64,000 nt of DNA, from positions 1,922,001-1,986,000 of the forward strand of contig NC_010571.1 in NCBI RefSeq assembly GCF_000019965.1. The letters run 5' to 3'. Source of the DNA: Opitutus terrae PB90-1. GTDB lineage: Bacteria > Verrucomicrobiota > Verrucomicrobiia > Opitutales > Opitutaceae. Below are positions 29,849-38,562 of this stretch, piece after piece. The position numbers and the translations under genes were made by a program. Under the pieces are notes generated by a model. It was not told the DNA's origin, did no database searches, and saw only the letters and a list, made by a program, of their open reading frames with translations. The first letter of the stretch is position 1. Each line of letters opens with the position of its first letter.

Positions 29849-30820
29849 TCAGAACCAGTTTTTCTTCTTCAGGTAGATCGACATCAGCACGGTCGAGACG
29901 ATCGTCAGGCCGAGCGCCCAGTAATAACCGTGCGGCGATTGCAGCTCGGGCATGTGCACGAAGTTCATCCCGTACCAGCCGCCCACCAGGACCGCGGGCA
30001 GGGTGACGGCGGTGAGCGCGGTCAGGAATTTGATGCCGCGGCTCGATTCGAACGCCGCCTTGTTGAGGTAGATGTCGAACGCCATCAGCAAACGCTCGTG
30101 ATAACTGGCCGCGGAGTCTTCGATGCGAGCGAGATTGTCGCGCAGGTCGCGGAAGTAAGGCAGCAGGAGCGGACGGATCAGCTTGCTGTCACCGCGCGCG
30201 AGCCGGTCGATCAGATCGCGCTGCGGTCGCACGATGCTGCGCAGCCGGGAGAAATCGCCCCGCACCTGGATGATCTCACCGATGAACTCCTCGCCGGAAT
30301 CCTTCGCGAGCACGGCCTCTTCGATTTCCTCCAATTCCTCGCCGAGCTCGGAGAGCACCGGCTGGTAGTTGTCGATGAGGAAATCGATCAGTCCGTGCGC
30401 CAGCCGGTCCGGGCCGCGCGCGATCACGCCGACGCTCTTCGTGACGCGGTCGATCATGCTTTGGACGGACTTCAGCGGCTTGCGATGAAACGTGACGAGA
30501 AACTCCTTGCCGAGGAAGAGATCGAGCTCGGTGCTGGCGAATTTCTCCGACCGGGTGAAGTCGATGGCGTGGGTGACGATGAACAGGTAGTTCTCGTAGT
30601 CCTCGACCTTCGGCAGCGAGCTGGGCGTGACGCAGTCCTCGATGGCGAGCGGGTGGAACTGGAACACGCCTTCGAGGATCGCCTTGATTTCCTCGTCGGT
30701 GGGATTGTCGAGATCGACCCAGACGATGAGCCCCTTGTCGGCGCCGACGAGCCGCAGAGCCTGCAGCTCGAGATCGCGGCCGATCAGCTTTCCATCGCTG
30801 AAGACGAACGACTGGATCAT
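29849..30820 (-). CDS. corA: CorA family Mg2+/Co2+ transporter
   Basis: The product is 323 aa, starting at MIQSFVFSDGKLIG. A large N-terminal cytoplasmic domain (with FHPLAIEDC) leads to two C-terminal membrane spans. The first is followed by the hallmark YGMN selectivity motif (GGWYGMNFVHMPEL). The pentameric inner-membrane channel imports magnesium and sometimes cobalt or nickel. A PtsN-like gene lies 38 bp upstream on the same strand. Confidence 0.95.
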   Translation of the reverse strand: MIQSFVFSDGKLIGRDLELQALRLVGADKGLIVWVDLDNPTDEEIKAILEGVFQFHPLAIEDCVTPSSLPKVEDYENYLFIVTHAIDFTRSEKFASTELDLFLGKEFLVTFHRKPLKSVQSMIDRVTKSVGVIARGPDRLAHGLIDFLIDNYQPVLSELGEELEEIEEAVLAKDSGEEFIGEIIQVRGDFSRLRSIVRPQRDLIDRLARGDSKLIRPLLLPYFRDLRDNLARIEDSAASYHERLLMAFDIYLNKAAFESSRGIKFLTALTAVTLPAVLVGGWYGMNFVHMPELQSPHGYYWALGLTIVSTVLMSIYLKKKNWF

Positions 30821-30858
30821 GGGAGAGACCTCGCAGTCCGGGCGGCGCTGGGCGAGGC

Positions 30859-31332
30859 TCAGGCGGGGCCGAGCAACTTGGTTTCGGCGTCCGCGACGAT
30901 CCGCATGAAGTCCTCCGGCGTGGGCGCGGTGAGGAAGGCTTCGCGGGTGGAGCCGTCCTTGAGCACCCGGCACAGCGTGCTGAGCACCTGCAGATAATCG
31001 CCGGGGCGGGCCTTGGGCGTACCGAGCATGAACATCAGCCGCACGTTTTCGCCGGTGTCGAACGGAATACCGGCCTCGCTGCGGCCCACCGCGAGCACGA
31101 TCTTTTGCACGTGATCGGTCCGGGCGTGCGGCACGGCGAAACCATGGCCGAGACTGGTGCTGTCGAGTCGGTCGCGCGCCAGCAACTCGCCGTAGAAACC
31201 TTCAAAATTCAATACGTCGGGATGATTCGCCAGCAATTGGGCGACCTCGTGCAGCGCCGAGGTGCGCTTCACGTTTTTTACCTGCAGCGAAATGCGGGCG
31301 GGATCGAGGAGTTGGGAGAGACGGCCGGCCAT
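30859..31332 (-). CDS. PTS EIIA domain protein, PtsN (EIIA-Ntr) family
   Basis: The product is 157 aa, starting at MAGRLSQLLDPARIS. The single EIIA type-2 domain has its phosphorylatable His in HGFAVPHARTD and conserved RSEAGIPFDTGENVRLMFML. Members of this family regulate potassium, nitrogen or carbon pathways by phosphorylation state rather than by transport. No other PTS component is present in the window. Confidence 0.9.
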   Translation of the reverse strand: MAGRLSQLLDPARISLQVKNVKRTSALHEVAQLLANHPDVLNFEGFYGELLARDRLDSTSLGHGFAVPHARTDHVQKIVLAVGRSEAGIPFDTGENVRLMFMLGTPKARPGDYLQVLSTLCRVLKDGSTREAFLTAPTPEDFMRIVADAETKLLGPA

Positions 31333-31451
31333 GCTACACAGCGGACAGATACGGGACCTCAGTGACACGCGGGGCAAATTCATTGGCAAGCGCGGAGTCA
31401 GCGGGCGGAAAATAATTTGCGGCGCGGCGAACGCGGACTATTTGCCGGGGC

Positions 31452-32003
31452 ATGCAATCGCTGTGGCGCGGGATGCGGGTCGTAGTTTGCTGGGCGGGGC
31501 TGGTGGTTGCGATGAGCGCGGCGGAATTCTCGCGCAGTCTGACGCCGGCAGAGTTCGCGGCGGCCGGGCTGGACAAGCTCAGCGCCGCGGAACTCGCGCG
31601 GCTCGACGCGTTGGTGCAGGCGCGCCGCGAACGCGACGCCGCGGAGCACGACGCGGCCGCGTCGCGTGATTCGGCGATAACGAACGCGAGCACCGCCACG
31701 AAGCCGTCCTCACCCGGGCTGTTCGCGCGGATGCGGGTGGTGCTCAAGCCCGGCACCGAGATCGCGTATGAAACCGTGGAGACGGAGATCACGAGCGGAT
31801 TTCGCGGTTATGAACCGGGGAAGGTGCTGACGCTGGCCAATGGTCAGCGCTGGCGCGTGGTCGACGGAAACTTTTGGGCGCCGGCGCGCGACGCCAACAG
31901 GCCGCGCAAGGTCACGATCGAGCCGGGCGTGCTGGGCAGTTTCTTCTTGCGGATCGAGGATGGGGGCCGGCCGAAGGTGAAATACGTCGGGATGGCGAAC
32001 TAA
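31452..32003 (+). CDS. Secreted protein of unknown function
   Basis: The product is 183 aa. An N-terminal hydrophobic segment (MRVVVCWAGLVVAMSAAEF) looks like a signal peptide. It is followed by a charged helical stretch (LDALVQARRERDAAEHDAA) and a small C-terminal domain with LANGQRWRVVDGNFWAPA and VLGSFFLRIEDG. No family recognised. It is divergent from ptsN. Confidence 0.6.
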   Translation: MQSLWRGMRVVVCWAGLVVAMSAAEFSRSLTPAEFAAAGLDKLSAAELARLDALVQARRERDAAEHDAAASRDSAITNASTATKPSSPGLFARMRVVLKPGTEIAYETVETEITSGFRGYEPGKVLTLANGQRWRVVDGNFWAPARDANRPRKVTIEPGVLGSFFLRIEDGGRPKVKYVGMAN

Positions 32004-32005
32004 CC

Positions 32006-32140
32006 CGGAAATTTTATGAACCGGATTGAAGCTCAGTCCGAAATTCCGTCCGCCTGCGGCGGAGCGACCTTGTCGCGGTTAGCCCCGACGGAGTCGCCCC
32101 GGAGGACGGATATTTCATGAAATATCCGGGCTAAGCGGCC
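32006..32140. repeat. Dispersed repeat element plus perfect palindrome
   Basis: The left part (about 32006-32082, beginning CCGGAAATTTTATGAACCGG and ending GGAGCGACCTTGTCGCGG) recurs at 35751-35836 with few differences. The right part holds a perfect 22-bp palindrome (32107-32128, with core ATTTCATGAAAT). It lies between convergent genes, where it could act as a bidirectional hairpin. Confidence 0.75.
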
Positions 32141-32214
32141 GGCGCGGCAAGACGAGGACGCGACCGATGCTCGATCCCGCCGCTCACGCGGCGGGCCCCC
32201 GATGAAGCGCGCCG

Positions 32215-32670
32215 TCAGCTCGCGCTGCGCTTGGGCTGCTCGATTTCGATCACGCGGTTGTCGCGGAACTTGATCCGGATGTTCTCCTCCTCGTGCTCGC
32301 TGTAGACGTCGGTGTAGACCGGCTCGTGATAGACGATGTAGCGGCGGCTGCGGGGGTCGAAGACCACGTAGCGCCGGTAACCGGCGTGGAACTCGCCCTC
32401 GTATTGCTGGAAGTAGGTATTGTAGACCCAGGTCATTTCCTGGCCGCTGGGCGTGGCTTTTTCGCGCCTCTCGTTGGGCGCGCCCAAGGCGATGTAAACC
32501 ATATCGGGCGTGTTACCGAGCTCGATCTCCCCGCGGCGGAGTTTCTCGCGCTGTTCGGGCGCGAGCGCCTCGAACACCGCGGCCTTCTGCCGGGCGCGCC
32601 GGTCGAACGTATCGCACCCGGTCAGCGCCACGCCGAGCAGCACGGCGAGGAGGGGAAAAATGATTTTCAT
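32215..32670 (-). CDS. Lipoprotein, BamE/SmpA-like
   Basis: The product is 151 aa, starting at MKIIFPLLAVLLGVALTGCD, a lipoprotein signal with lipobox LTGC. The mature part has EIELGNTPDMVYIALGAPNE, reminiscent of the SmpA/OmlA beta-lactamase-inhibitor-like fold, then MTWVYNTYF and a charged tail. The fold assignment is tentative. A role in envelope assembly is possible but not shown. Confidence 0.65.
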   Translation of the reverse strand: MKIIFPLLAVLLGVALTGCDTFDRRARQKAAVFEALAPEQREKLRRGEIELGNTPDMVYIALGAPNERREKATPSGQEMTWVYNTYFQQYEGEFHAGYRRYVVFDPRSRRYIVYHEPVYTDVYSEHEEENIRIKFRDNRVIEIEQPKRSAS

Positions 32671-32776
32671 GGGCTCTTTGACGACGAAAGATGCGCGCGG
32701 TTGCAGGCGGCGCAAGCATGGTGGTCGCGGCCCCGCCGGCGCAGTGGCTCAGGCGAGGAGCCGGATGAGTCCATGC

Positions 32777-33475
32777 TTACTCCTTGGCGACGACGGCCAC
32801 GAACGCGCGGGCCAGCGGCGGAGTGCGGCCGGCAAGAGCGGCACGCTCGGGCTGGAAGAGAGTCCCCACGAAGAACGGATGCACGTCAGCGGGCAACTCG
32901 GCCGCGCGGATTGCGCCGTCCTCGTCGAAGGCCGTGAAACGCAAACCGGCGCGCTCAAACGCGGCGCGATATGCCGGAGCGGGGCCGTAGTTGCAGCGAT
33001 AGCCCTCCTCGGCTGAATCCGCGCCATACGCGGCCTGCACTCGGCTGCCGGGGAGGAAGTGCAACTGCTGCGTGCGTTCGACGAGTGAGCAGGTCAGTCG
33101 CGTGACGACGAGTTCGCCGCCATGTGGATTGGTCTCCGCGTGATCGGCAGCGGTGAGCCCGAGGACGTTGCGCGCGAACTCGATCAGCGCGTGTTGAAAG
33201 CCGCCGCAGGTGCCCAGCAGCGGACGATGCGTTTCGCGAGCCCAACGAATCGCCGCGAGCACGCCGGGAGTGTTTTCGTAGGGACTGCCTGGTGTGACCC
33301 AGAGCCCGGCGCAACCAGCGAGGTCGCGCGGCGGATCGTGCAGGTCGCGGGTCAACACCCAGTGCCAGGACACGGATCGGCCGAGTTCGGCTGCGGCGCG
33401 TTCGAGGGCCAGCGGGATGGCGCGATGCGCGGTGATCTCCGGAGAATAGTCGCCGATCAGTGCGATTTGGAACAT
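32777..33475 (-). CDS. CTP-synthase-like class I glutamine amidotransferase
   Basis: The product is 232 aa, starting at MFQIALIGDYSPEITAHRAI. A class I GATase triad is visible: nucleophilic Cys in LLGTCGGFQHALIEFARNV, then His in ADVHPFFVGTLFQPE followed by the Glu. The N-terminal GDYS and TPGSPYENTPG segments resemble the amidotransferase half of CTP synthase, but the synthetase half is absent. The acceptor substrate is unknown. A DJ-1-family gene lies just upstream. Confidence 0.8.
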   Translation of the reverse strand: MFQIALIGDYSPEITAHRAIPLALERAAAELGRSVSWHWVLTRDLHDPPRDLAGCAGLWVTPGSPYENTPGVLAAIRWARETHRPLLGTCGGFQHALIEFARNVLGLTAADHAETNPHGGELVVTRLTCSLVERTQQLHFLPGSRVQAAYGADSAEEGYRCNYGPAPAYRAAFERAGLRFTAFDEDGAIRAAELPADVHPFFVGTLFQPERAALAGRTPPLARAFVAVVAKE

Positions 33476-33508
33476 GGGCGGAATCAGCAACGAATCGGCA
33501 CGCGGGCG

Positions 33509-34090
33509 TCAGGCGCGGCGATACTCCATGGTGCGCGCGGTGGTTTCCGCGGCGGCGGCGCCGAGCAGACGTTCGACGACGTGCAGCGAGCAGTCGATGC
33601 CCGCGGAAATCCCCGCGGCGGTGAGCACCTGGCCGTTGTCCACGAAACGCGCCTCCGGATCGATCTCGGTGCGCGGCGCGAGGGCGCGGAGTTCGTCGAG
33701 GTACGCATGGTGGGTCGTCGCGCGCAGTCCGTCGAGCAGTCCGGCGCGCGCGAGGACGAGTGCGCCCGTGCACACGCTCATGAGGAGCTCGATCTTGCGC
33801 GACTTCACGCGCAGCCACTCGAGGAGCGAGGGCATCTGCAGCAGCGGGCGCGTGCCGGCCCCGCCGGGAATCACGAATACGTGCGGCAACGGACAGCTTT
33901 CGAGCGTGAAGTCGGGCACGATCTTCAGGCCGTTGCGCGTGCGCACGGTGCCCGGTTTCAGCGCGAGCGTGAAGGTATGAAACACGGCGTGATCGTGGAG
34001 TTCGTCGGCGAGCGCGAACACCTCGAACGGTCCGGCGAAGTCGAGGACCTCGACGTCGTCGAAGACGAGGATGGCGACGTGGCGCTTCAT
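33509..34090 (-). CDS. DJ-1/PfpI family protein
   Basis: The product is 193 aa. It has the flavodoxin-like DJ-1 fold with DDVEVLDFAGPFEVFALA, VIPGGAGTRPLL, the nucleophile elbow SVCTGALVLARAGLLDG and HHAYLDELRAL. The arrangement resembles isonitrile hydratase or the amidase-like domain of GlxA-type regulators, without the AraC domain. The Cys is in the expected place, so an active hydrolase/hydratase is likely; the substrate is unknown. Confidence 0.88.
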   Translation of the reverse strand: MKRHVAILVFDDVEVLDFAGPFEVFALADELHDHAVFHTFTLALKPGTVRTRNGLKIVPDFTLESCPLPHVFVIPGGAGTRPLLQMPSLLEWLRVKSRKIELLMSVCTGALVLARAGLLDGLRATTHHAYLDELRALAPRTEIDPEARFVDNGQVLTAAGISAGIDCSLHVVERLLGAAAAETTARTMEYRRA

Positions 34091-34105
34091 GGGCAGCTAC
34101 AGACT

Positions 34106-34128
34106 CACGGGCGGGACGCCCGTGCCAC
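34106..34128. repeat. Palindromic repeat (CACGGGCGGGACGCCCGTG type)
   Basis: CACGGGCGGGACGCCCGTGC plus CAC, a further copy of the element found at 17914, 21341, 35891, 43651 and 57787, here just upstream of the DJ-1 gene start. Confidence 0.85.
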
Positions 34129-34143
34129 GCGATCTGCGCCGGC

Positions 34144-35595
34144 TCAGGCGGCGAGCTGGTTCTTCGCCAGTTCGCCGAGCGTGCGCAGCGACTGCTCGAT
34201 CACGTCGTTCCACGGCAGGCCGCAGTTCATCCGCAGGCAATTGCGGTAGCGGTCCTTGACGGAGAACAGCGGCCCGGGCGCGGCGCAGATCCGCTGCTTC
34301 GCGGCGTCGCGCTGCAGCTTGACCGCGTCGACGCGCGGCGGCATTTCGATCCAGAGGATGAACCCGCCCTGCGGCCGGCTGAGCCGCGTGCCCTCGGGGA
34401 AATAGCGGAGCACCGCCTGCGAGACGACGTGGAGCTGGTTGTGGTAGGCGCGGCGGATCGAGCGCAGGTGGTGGTCGTAGCCGCCGTTGCGCAGGAAGTC
34501 GGAGACGGTCTTCTGGAGAATCACCGGCGTGCCGAGGGTATTCGTAAACTTGAGCCGCCGGAGCCGTTCGAGATAACGGCCCGGCGCGCACCAGCCGACG
34601 CGGAGCGACGGCGCGAGCGTCTTGCCGAACGAACTGCACAACAGCACCCGGCCGTCGGTGTCCCACGCCTTGAGTGGCTTGGGCCGGCGTTCGCCGAAGT
34701 GCAGGTCGCCGTAGATGTCGTCCTCGATCGCGGGCACGTCGTGCTGCTGCAGGAGCTCGTAGAGCTTCGCCTTCTTCTCGTCCGGCATGCAGGAGCCGAG
34801 CGGATTCTGGAAACTCGGCATCACGATGAGCGCCTTCACGTCGTTGTGCGCGAGCGCGTCCTGGAACGCGTCGAGGCAGAGACCGGTGCGCGATTCGGTG
34901 GGAATCTCGAGTACGCGCAGGTTGAGGCTTTGGATCGTTTCGAGGAAGCCGAAGTAGGCGGGGGTTTCGACCGCGACGGTGTCGCCGGGCTTGGTGACGG
35001 CGCGCAGCGACAGATTGATCGCCTCGGCGCAGCCGATGGTAATGACAAGCTCGTCGTGCGACAGCGGCGCGCCGCACTGCAGGTAGCGGCGGGCGATCTC
35101 GCGGGTGAGCGGATCGTAGGCCCAGTTCATCGCGTAGCGGCCGAGCATCGCGGGATCGTTGCGGCAGACCGAGCCGACGAGCCGCGCCAGCTTGCGCGTC
35201 GGGAAGAGCGTGTGGTGCGGGCACGCCGCGCCGAACTGCACGAAGTCAGGATCGGCGCACAGCGCCAGCATCTCGGCGGTGAGGTCGTTTTCGCCGACGT
35301 AGCTCGGCTTCGCCATGGGCTTGGCCATCCGCGGCTCGAGGGCCTGGCCGACGAGCTGCGGCCGGATATAGAAACCCGACTGCGGCCGCGCCTCGAGCAC
35401 GCTGCGGTTTTCCAACACCGTGTAAGCCTGAATGACCGTGGAAATGCTCACGTCGCGCTGGAGGGCCATCCGGCGGACGGACGGCAACCGGTGGCCGGGA
35501 CGGAGCGTGCCCTGTTCGACGAGCTCCTGGATTTCGCGGGCGAGCTCGAGGTAGAGCGGCGCACGTTCGGGCTTGGCGGCGATGGTCTGGATCAT
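34144..35595 (-). CDS. MocR-type regulator: GntR DNA-binding domain fused to PLP aminotransferase
   Basis: The product is 483 aa, starting at MIQTIAAKPERAPLYLELA. A GntR winged helix (about residues 15-85) has HRLPSVRRMALQRDVSISTV and QAYTVLENRSVLEARPQSG. A fold-type I aminotransferase domain follows, with ITIGCAEAINLSLRAV, MPSFQNPLGSCMP, AIEDDIYGDLHFG and the PLP-binding Lys in CSSFGKTLAPSLRVGW. Such proteins regulate amino-acid, PLP or polyamine pathways on ligand binding. Two adjacent palindromes about 100 bp upstream are candidate autoregulatory operators. Target genes are not evident. Confidence 0.92.
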   Translation of the reverse strand: MIQTIAAKPERAPLYLELAREIQELVEQGTLRPGHRLPSVRRMALQRDVSISTVIQAYTVLENRSVLEARPQSGFYIRPQLVGQALEPRMAKPMAKPSYVGENDLTAEMLALCADPDFVQFGAACPHHTLFPTRKLARLVGSVCRNDPAMLGRYAMNWAYDPLTREIARRYLQCGAPLSHDELVITIGCAEAINLSLRAVTKPGDTVAVETPAYFGFLETIQSLNLRVLEIPTESRTGLCLDAFQDALAHNDVKALIVMPSFQNPLGSCMPDEKKAKLYELLQQHDVPAIEDDIYGDLHFGERRPKPLKAWDTDGRVLLCSSFGKTLAPSLRVGWCAPGRYLERLRRLKFTNTLGTPVILQKTVSDFLRNGGYDHHLRSIRRAYHNQLHVVSQAVLRYFPEGTRLSRPQGGFILWIEMPPRVDAVKLQRDAAKQRICAAPGPLFSVKDRYRNCLRMNCGLPWNDVIEQSLRTLGELAKNQLAA

Positions 35596-35695
35596 GGCGG
35601 GAGGAAGTTCACGCCGCCGACGATACGGGAGGATCGAAATCGGCGGCAGGGTTAATGCCCGGCATTTGGCACCAGCACAGTTGCGCATCCCGAGT

Positions 35696-35723
35696 TTTGT
35701 GACCATCACAAATCGTGTCACGA
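35696..35723. promoter_or_regulatory. Two adjacent palindromes upstream of the MocR-type gene
   Basis: TTTGTGACCATCACAAA (35696-35712) is a perfect palindrome with 7-bp arms. TCGTGTCACGA (35713-35723) is a second with 5-bp arms. They lie about 100 bp before the start of the divergently placed regulator and fit tandem operator half-sites. The rest of the 408-bp interval to 36003 holds repeat elements only. Confidence 0.4.
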
Positions 35724-35750
35724 GTCGCGGCGCCGCGCGCTGGCACCGAC

Positions 35751-35995
35751 CCGGAAATTTCATGAACCGGAGTGGAGTAAGGCTCAGTCTGAAATTTCCG
35801 TCCGCTTGCGGCGGAGCGACCTTGTCGCGGCTAGGTTCGCAGTCGGAACATGGCGGAGGGCGGGCGAGGCGTTGCGGCGCGGAGGGCCGTCCACGGGCGG
35901 GACGCCCGTGCCACCGTAGGATTGTCGGACGCGTTCCGCCACGGCGCCGGCCGTGCGGCTGCAAGGAGCGCGGTGAAGGCAACGCGCTCCACCTT
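35751..35995. repeat. Three abutting repeat elements
   Basis: At 35751-35836 lies a second copy of the element at 32006 (CCGGAAATTTCATGAACCGG to CTTGTCGCGG). At 35876-35914 is a CACGGGCGGGACGCCCGTG palindrome. At about 35932-35995 is a GAAGGCAACGCGCTCCACC element related to those at 15735 and 53649. No gene is present here. Confidence 0.75.
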
Positions 35996-36003
35996 CCTCC
36001 GGT

Positions 36004-36831
36004 TCAGGGCAGGTTGAGCTCGCCGCGGAGGTAGAGCACGGCTTGGCCGGCGATTCGCACGCGCGATTCGGCGGTGCCGCGACCGGGCACGTGTTCGCAC
36101 CAGAGCTCGCCGCCTCGCGCGGAAACCTGACGCGCATGTAGGATCGTCTCGCCGAGTCGGCCGGCCCAGTAGGGCACCAGCGTCGCATGCGCCGAGCCGG
36201 TGACCGGGTCCTCGTTGATGCCGGCGCCCGGCGCGAAATAGCGGGAAACGAAATCGCAGTCGGTGCCGGGCGCGGTGGCGAGCAGTCGCGCATCGCCGAG
36301 ACTGGCTATTCTCGGGAAATCCGGACGCAGCGCGCGCACCTCGGCTTCGGTGGCGAAGAGCGCGACGTAGTGCGCGTGCGTGGTCACCTTCAGCCACTCG
36401 GCCGGCCGTGTGCCGGCGAGGCTTTCGCGCATCGGGGCGGGCACTTCGGCCGGATCCAGGCGCATGGCCGTGCGTGCGGGAAAATCCATCTCCAGCTTGC
36501 CGTCCGGGCGACGCGCGACGGTCAGGGGGCCGCTTTTGGTGTCGAATACGATTTGATTGCCTGACTGACCCAGCTGCGTGAACAAGGTGAACGCGGTGGC
36601 GAGCGTGGCGTGGCCGCACAGATCGACTTCGAGCGCGGGCGTGAACCAGCGCAGGTGAAGCCGTGCCGCGCCGGTGCGGACGACGAATGCCGTTTCCGAA
36701 AGCCTGTTCTCGAATGCGATTCGCTGGAGGACCGCGGCGTCGGGCCAAGTGTCGAGCGGGACCACGGCTGCGGGGTTGCCCGAAAAAACGCGGTCGGTGA
36801 ACGCGTCGATCCAGTAGAGCGGAAGCTTCAT
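36004..36831 (-). CDS. PhzF family isomerase/epimerase-like protein
   Basis: The product is 275 aa, starting at MKLPLYWIDAFTDRVFSGNP. The family hallmarks are the catalytic Glu in NRLSETAFVV, the motif DLCGHATLATAF and GINEDPVTGSAHA. PhzF proteins resemble diaminopimelate epimerase and isomerise small acids; outside phenazine operons the substrate is usually unknown. No phenazine genes are nearby. Confidence 0.92.
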   Translation of the reverse strand: MKLPLYWIDAFTDRVFSGNPAAVVPLDTWPDAAVLQRIAFENRLSETAFVVRTGAARLHLRWFTPALEVDLCGHATLATAFTLFTQLGQSGNQIVFDTKSGPLTVARRPDGKLEMDFPARTAMRLDPAEVPAPMRESLAGTRPAEWLKVTTHAHYVALFATEAEVRALRPDFPRIASLGDARLLATAPGTDCDFVSRYFAPGAGINEDPVTGSAHATLVPYWAGRLGETILHARQVSARGGELWCEHVPGRGTAESRVRIAGQAVLYLRGELNLP

Positions 36832-36934
36832 CGACGCAGCGTAGCACGCTCCCTTAGCACGTGGTAGACGCAGTCGCGCGCGTATTCGTGCGGTCCAGGG
36901 AGTTCGCGGGATGATCCGCGACAAGGTTAGTTCT

Positions 36935-37005
36935 GGTAGGTCGCGGTCTCCTGACCCCGCCGCCTCGATCGATTTCCCCGGCGGGGTCGGGAGAGCCCGC
37001 CCTAC
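36935..37005. repeat. Palindromic repeat (GGTAGG...GCCCTAC type)
   Basis: GGTAGGTCGCGGTCTCCTGA and GGCGGGGTCGGGAGAGCCCG with CCTAC form a long hairpin of the same family as 10638 and 16651, in the gap between two leftward genes. Confidence 0.75.
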
Positions 37006-37035
37006 ATTGAAGCGCTCGGTTGGCTGAGGAGGAGT

Positions 37036-37509
37036 TTAGCGGTAGTGCGCGAGCGCAGCGCCGGAGAGCCGGCAGATCCGCTGATCGGGAATGCGTTGTG
37101 CGCCGAGGCGGTGATAGAACTCGATGGCGGACTCGTTCCAGTCGAGCACCGTCCACTCCATCCGGCCGCAGCCGCGCGCATTGGCGAGCTGGGCCAGATG
37201 GACCAACAGTGCCTTGCCAATGCCACGACCGCGAAATTCCTCCTGCACGAAGAGATCTTCGAGGTAGAGCCCGGGTTGGGCGAGGAACGTGGAATAGTTG
37301 GTGAAGAAAACGGCGAAACCCGCCGGCCCGCCGTCGGCGAAGGCGAGCACGCACTCTGCCGCCGGTTTGGGGCCGAATAGCGTGGCGCGTAGTTGCGCCT
37401 CCGTCGCGCGGACCTCGTCGAGCATCTTCGCGTAGCGGGCAAGGGCGCGAATGAAGTCGAGGATCAGGGGAACGTCCTTGTCGGTGGCGGAGCGGAGCTC
37501 GAGGCGCAT
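37036..37509 (-). CDS. GNAT acetyltransferase, diamine acetyltransferase-like
   Basis: The product is 157 aa. The acetyl-CoA loop reads QEEFRGRGIGKALLVHLAQL, followed by CGRMEWTVLDWNESAIEFYH and RLGA. The central FAVFFTNYSTFLAQPGLYLE resembles spermidine/spermine or diamine N-acetyltransferases. It is cytoplasmic, and the substrate is inferred from resemblance only. Confidence 0.85.
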   Translation of the reverse strand: MRLELRSATDKDVPLILDFIRALARYAKMLDEVRATEAQLRATLFGPKPAAECVLAFADGGPAGFAVFFTNYSTFLAQPGLYLEDLFVQEEFRGRGIGKALLVHLAQLANARGCGRMEWTVLDWNESAIEFYHRLGAQRIPDQRICRLSGAALAHYR

Positions 37510-37665
37510 CGCACCAGACCGGTCAGTCGCGGAGCCGTGTCAATGGCAGTGGCTGGGCGGGCCCGCACACCGACCGCCAAGTGCTGGCGGAACAGATCAG
37601 TTGCGGGAGACGAAGATTGTGAACAACCTACTGCCGATCGGGTCAGTGGCCACTCCAGTCAAACC

Positions 37666-38070
37666 ATGAAAACCAAATCTCCGGTGCGTGTTGTCGCGCT
37701 TCTTTCGTTGGCTGTTTCGCTCGCCGTCGTGGCGGGCATGACCGGCTGTGTCGCCGTCGCGGCAGGGGCCGGGGCTGGTGCGGCCGTGGCCTGGGTTCGC
37801 GGTGAACTCCAGACGAACCTTTCGGCCGATTTCGAAAACGCGGTGCGTGCTACGAACCGTGCGCTGACTCAGCTGCAGTTGGCCAAGATCAGCGAAAAGA
37901 AGGACGCGTTGAACGCCGTCATCACCGCGCGCAACGCGGCGGACAAGAAGATCGAGATCCAGCTGGCGAATGCGGCGCGCAACCTCACCAAGGTGGAAAT
38001 CCGCGTGGGAGTATTCGGCGACGAGCCGCTGTCGATCGCGATCCTGGAGAAGATCAAAGACAACCTCTGA
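37666..38070 (+). CDS. DUF3568-like lipoprotein
   Basis: The product is 134 aa, starting at MKTKSPVRVVALLSLAVSL. A lipoprotein signal ends in MTGCVAV. It is followed by a Gly/Ala-rich stretch and a helical domain (WVRGELQTNLSADFENAV, LAKISEKKDALNAV) ending in VEIRVGVFGDEPLSIAILEK. This matches the small DUF3568 family. Function unknown; envelope-located. Confidence 0.7.
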   Translation: MKTKSPVRVVALLSLAVSLAVVAGMTGCVAVAAGAGAGAAVAWVRGELQTNLSADFENAVRATNRALTQLQLAKISEKKDALNAVITARNAADKKIEIQLANAARNLTKVEIRVGVFGDEPLSIAILEKIKDNL

Positions 38071-38106
38071 TCGTTCGGAGCGCGCAGGGCGCCGCGGGCC
38101 GGCGGT

Positions 38107-38562
38107 TCAGCTCGCATGCGCGCGTCGCAGCGCGGCGGAGGTTATGCCGGCGCCGATTTCGGCGTGCATATCGGCGAGGGTGACTCGGCGGAGCGCCGCT
38201 TCCATCCCGGCCTGCGCTTCACCGAGCACGCGATGGAGGATGCGTTCCATCCGCGCCCCGACGGGGCAACCCGGGTTGGGCGAAAAATGGCGCAGGCCCT
38301 GATCAGGCGCGGGTTCGACGGCGCGGTAAACGTCGAGCAAGGTGATGGCTTCGGGCGCTGCGGCGATGGCGAAGCCGCCCGTGGCTCCCTTGTGGGCGGT
38401 GACGAGGCCGGCCTTGGCGAGTGCGGACAACAGCCGGCGAATCACCACCGGGTTGGTGTCGACGCTCCGGGCGATCTCCGCCGATGGCACCGCCGCACCG
38501 GCCCGATAAACCAGGTAGGCGAGGATGTGCAGACTGACGGCGAAGCGCGAATTGCCTGGCAT
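38107..38562 (-). CDS. Rrf2 family transcriptional regulator
   Basis: The product is 151 aa. The winged-helix N-terminus reads FAVSLHILAYLVYRAG and SVDTNPVVIRRLLSALAKAG, with the wing KGATGGFAIAA. Only one Cys (PNPGCPVGARM) lies where Fe-S members carry three, so it probably lacks an iron-sulfur cluster, as in YwnA-like relatives. It is divergent from the helicase gene with 121 bp between starts and could regulate it or itself. Confidence 0.9.
   Translation of the reverse strand: MPGNSRFAVSLHILAYLVYRAGAAVPSAEIARSVDTNPVVIRRLLSALAKAGLVTAHKGATGGFAIAAAPEAITLLDVYRAVEPAPDQGLRHFSPNPGCPVGARMERILHRVLGEAQAGMEAALRRVTLADMHAEIGAGITSAALRRAHAS

Noticed and set aside
35696-35712. CRP/FNR-type site (TGTGA...TCACA)
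   Set aside because: The spacer is 3 bases, not 6, so it does not fit the CRP-family consensus; kept only as a generic operator candidate.
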